Shown here one piece after another: positions 63,408 to 64,000 of a DNA stretch of 64,000 nt. Below the pieces are notes generated by a model. It ran no database searches. It had not been told where the DNA came from and saw only the letters and a program-made list of their open reading frames with translations. The stretch is from Saitoella complicata NRRL Y-17804 (Eukaryota; Ascomycota; Saitoellomycetes; Saitoellales; Saitoellaceae): positions 186,001 through 250,000 of the forward strand of contig NW_017567003.1 of NCBI RefSeq assembly GCF_001661265.1, given 5' to 3'. Position 1 is the first letter of the stretch; each line of letters begins with the position of its first letter. The position numbers and the translations under genes are program-made.

Positions 63408-64000
63408 TTACCTCCTCGCAAACCCGAATCCAAACCCGGCTTGACTCCCAAACCCAGTCCCAATAACACTCGCAGCAGGCGCCGTATACCCACTCCCAAA
63501 CAATCCGCTCTGCGCCTGTTGTTGTCCACCCTGCTGCTCCTGCTGCTGCTCCACCGCCCTCAACCACCCAACCTCCCCCCTCAGATACTCAACAACACTC
63601 CCCAACCGTCCTCCCGCAACCTCATTATGCTGCTCGACCTTCTCAACCCATCCACCCCTCACCAAGCCCACGCCACTGCTCTTGCCGATAGCGTCCCTGA
63701 ACACGCTTATCCACGCTCCGCACATTTCCTCGTATGCTTGTCGTTTCGAGATGTTGTGGAGTGGATTTGACCAATTTGGGAGACGGTGGATGATGTGGGT
63801 CGCTTCGTCGAGGAAGGAGAGGGAGGTGTCGAAGTGAGGTTCGTGGGGTGGGAGGAAGTGGGGTGTGTAATCCATCAATGCCGAGAGTAATTCGTTCAGG
63901 CAGGGACGGACGCGGTTGTATGCGTAGTCACCAGCCGGGTCTCCGCCGTATGGGAACGCTTCCCGAACTGCGGCTTCGAGGCGGTGGAGGACTGAGATAG
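63408..64000 (-). CDS. CUT8: Nuclear proteasome tether STS1/CUT8, partial
   Basis: The 3' end of a gene whose start lies beyond the window. The visible 196 codons read VLHRLEAAVREAFPYGGDPA, YNRVRPCLNELLSALMDYTP, then the conserved Cut8/Sts1 block LPNWSNPLHNISKRQAYEEM, CGAWISVFRDAIG, GGWVEKVEQHN and VVEYLRGEVGWLRAVEQQQE. The tail is Gln/Gly/Phe-rich and ends GFGFGFARR. Cut8/Sts1 anchors proteasomes at the nuclear envelope and takes part in mitotic protein turnover. The assignment is by the LP...W.DPLHN...K..AYEEM pattern. No intron is needed in the visible part. Confidence 0.8.
   Translation of the reverse strand, partial: ISVLHRLEAAVREAFPYGGDPAGDYAYNRVRPCLNELLSALMDYTPHFLPPHEPHFDTSLSFLDEATHIIHRLPNWSNPLHNISKRQAYEEMCGAWISVFRDAIGKSSGVGLVRGGWVEKVEQHNEVAGGRLGSVVEYLRGEVGWLRAVEQQQEQQGGQQQAQSGLFGSGYTAPAASVIGTGFGSQAGFGFGFARR

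Overview
The window is nuclear DNA of an ascomycete fungus. Genes are compact and mostly single-copy housekeeping genes. Spliceosomal introns are short, most of them 49-60 nt, with GTRNGT-like donors and CTRAC/CTRAT-like branch sites. A 5S rRNA gene stands alone outside rDNA, as in many filamentous ascomycetes. NRG1-type, CDC25-type, CUT8/STS1-type and NAA38-type genes all fit Ascomycota; the exact class cannot be fixed from the sequence alone. I place about 31 protein genes, one 5S rRNA, one tRNA-Ala, one decayed DNA transposon and several simple repeats. Many gene models had to be rebuilt from several exons.

Layout. 0.9-10 kb: NRG1-like zinc-finger repressor, an unknown coiled-coil protein, a tautomerase-like protein, a probably broken NTF2-like gene and the GTPase OLA1. 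10-19 kb: MFS drug/polyamine exporter, chorismate synthase, NatC subunit NAA38, aconitase, a steroid 5-alpha-reductase-like enzyme head to head with a five-exon DUF423/TMEM256 membrane protein, and the 5S gene. 20-27 kb: methionine synthase, a vWA-domain protein and an ACOT9-like thioesterase. 27.5-29.5 kb: a 2.07-kb PIF/Harbinger-like element with recognisable terminal inverted repeats, sitting in the promoter side of COQ8. 29.7-36.4 kb: COQ8, an SPX/VTC5-like protein and a mitochondrial-looking SDR. 37-44 kb: tRNA-Ala(AGC), guanylate kinase, methionine aminopeptidase 2, a mitochondrial J-protein, VDAC and asparagine synthetase. 44.5-50.3 kb: mitochondrial bL32m, septin CDC10, KHDC4-like KH protein, ILV6 and a small unrecognised three-exon gene. 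51-64 kb: a secreted DPBB protein interrupted by a one-base frame change, CK2 beta, TMA20/MCT-1, mitochondrial ThrRS, RPS23, a CDC25-type RasGEF, and a CUT8/STS1 gene cut by the window end.

How they work together. There is no operon or obvious biosynthetic cluster. Mitochondrial functions are well represented (aconitase, COQ8, VDAC, ILV6, mitochondrial ThrRS, bL32m, the J-protein and the SDR). Amino-acid synthesis is another theme (ARO2, MET6, ASN, ILV6), and three of these four carry a TGACTC Gcn4/CpcA-like core upstream. Short divergent promoters (about 140-320 bp) link several gene pairs. I found no CRISPR, viral element or clear novel system. The most interesting items are the Harbinger element, possible dual-targeted OLA1 and GUK1 through alternative starts, tiny exons, the frame-broken DPBB gene and the small gene at 50 kb.
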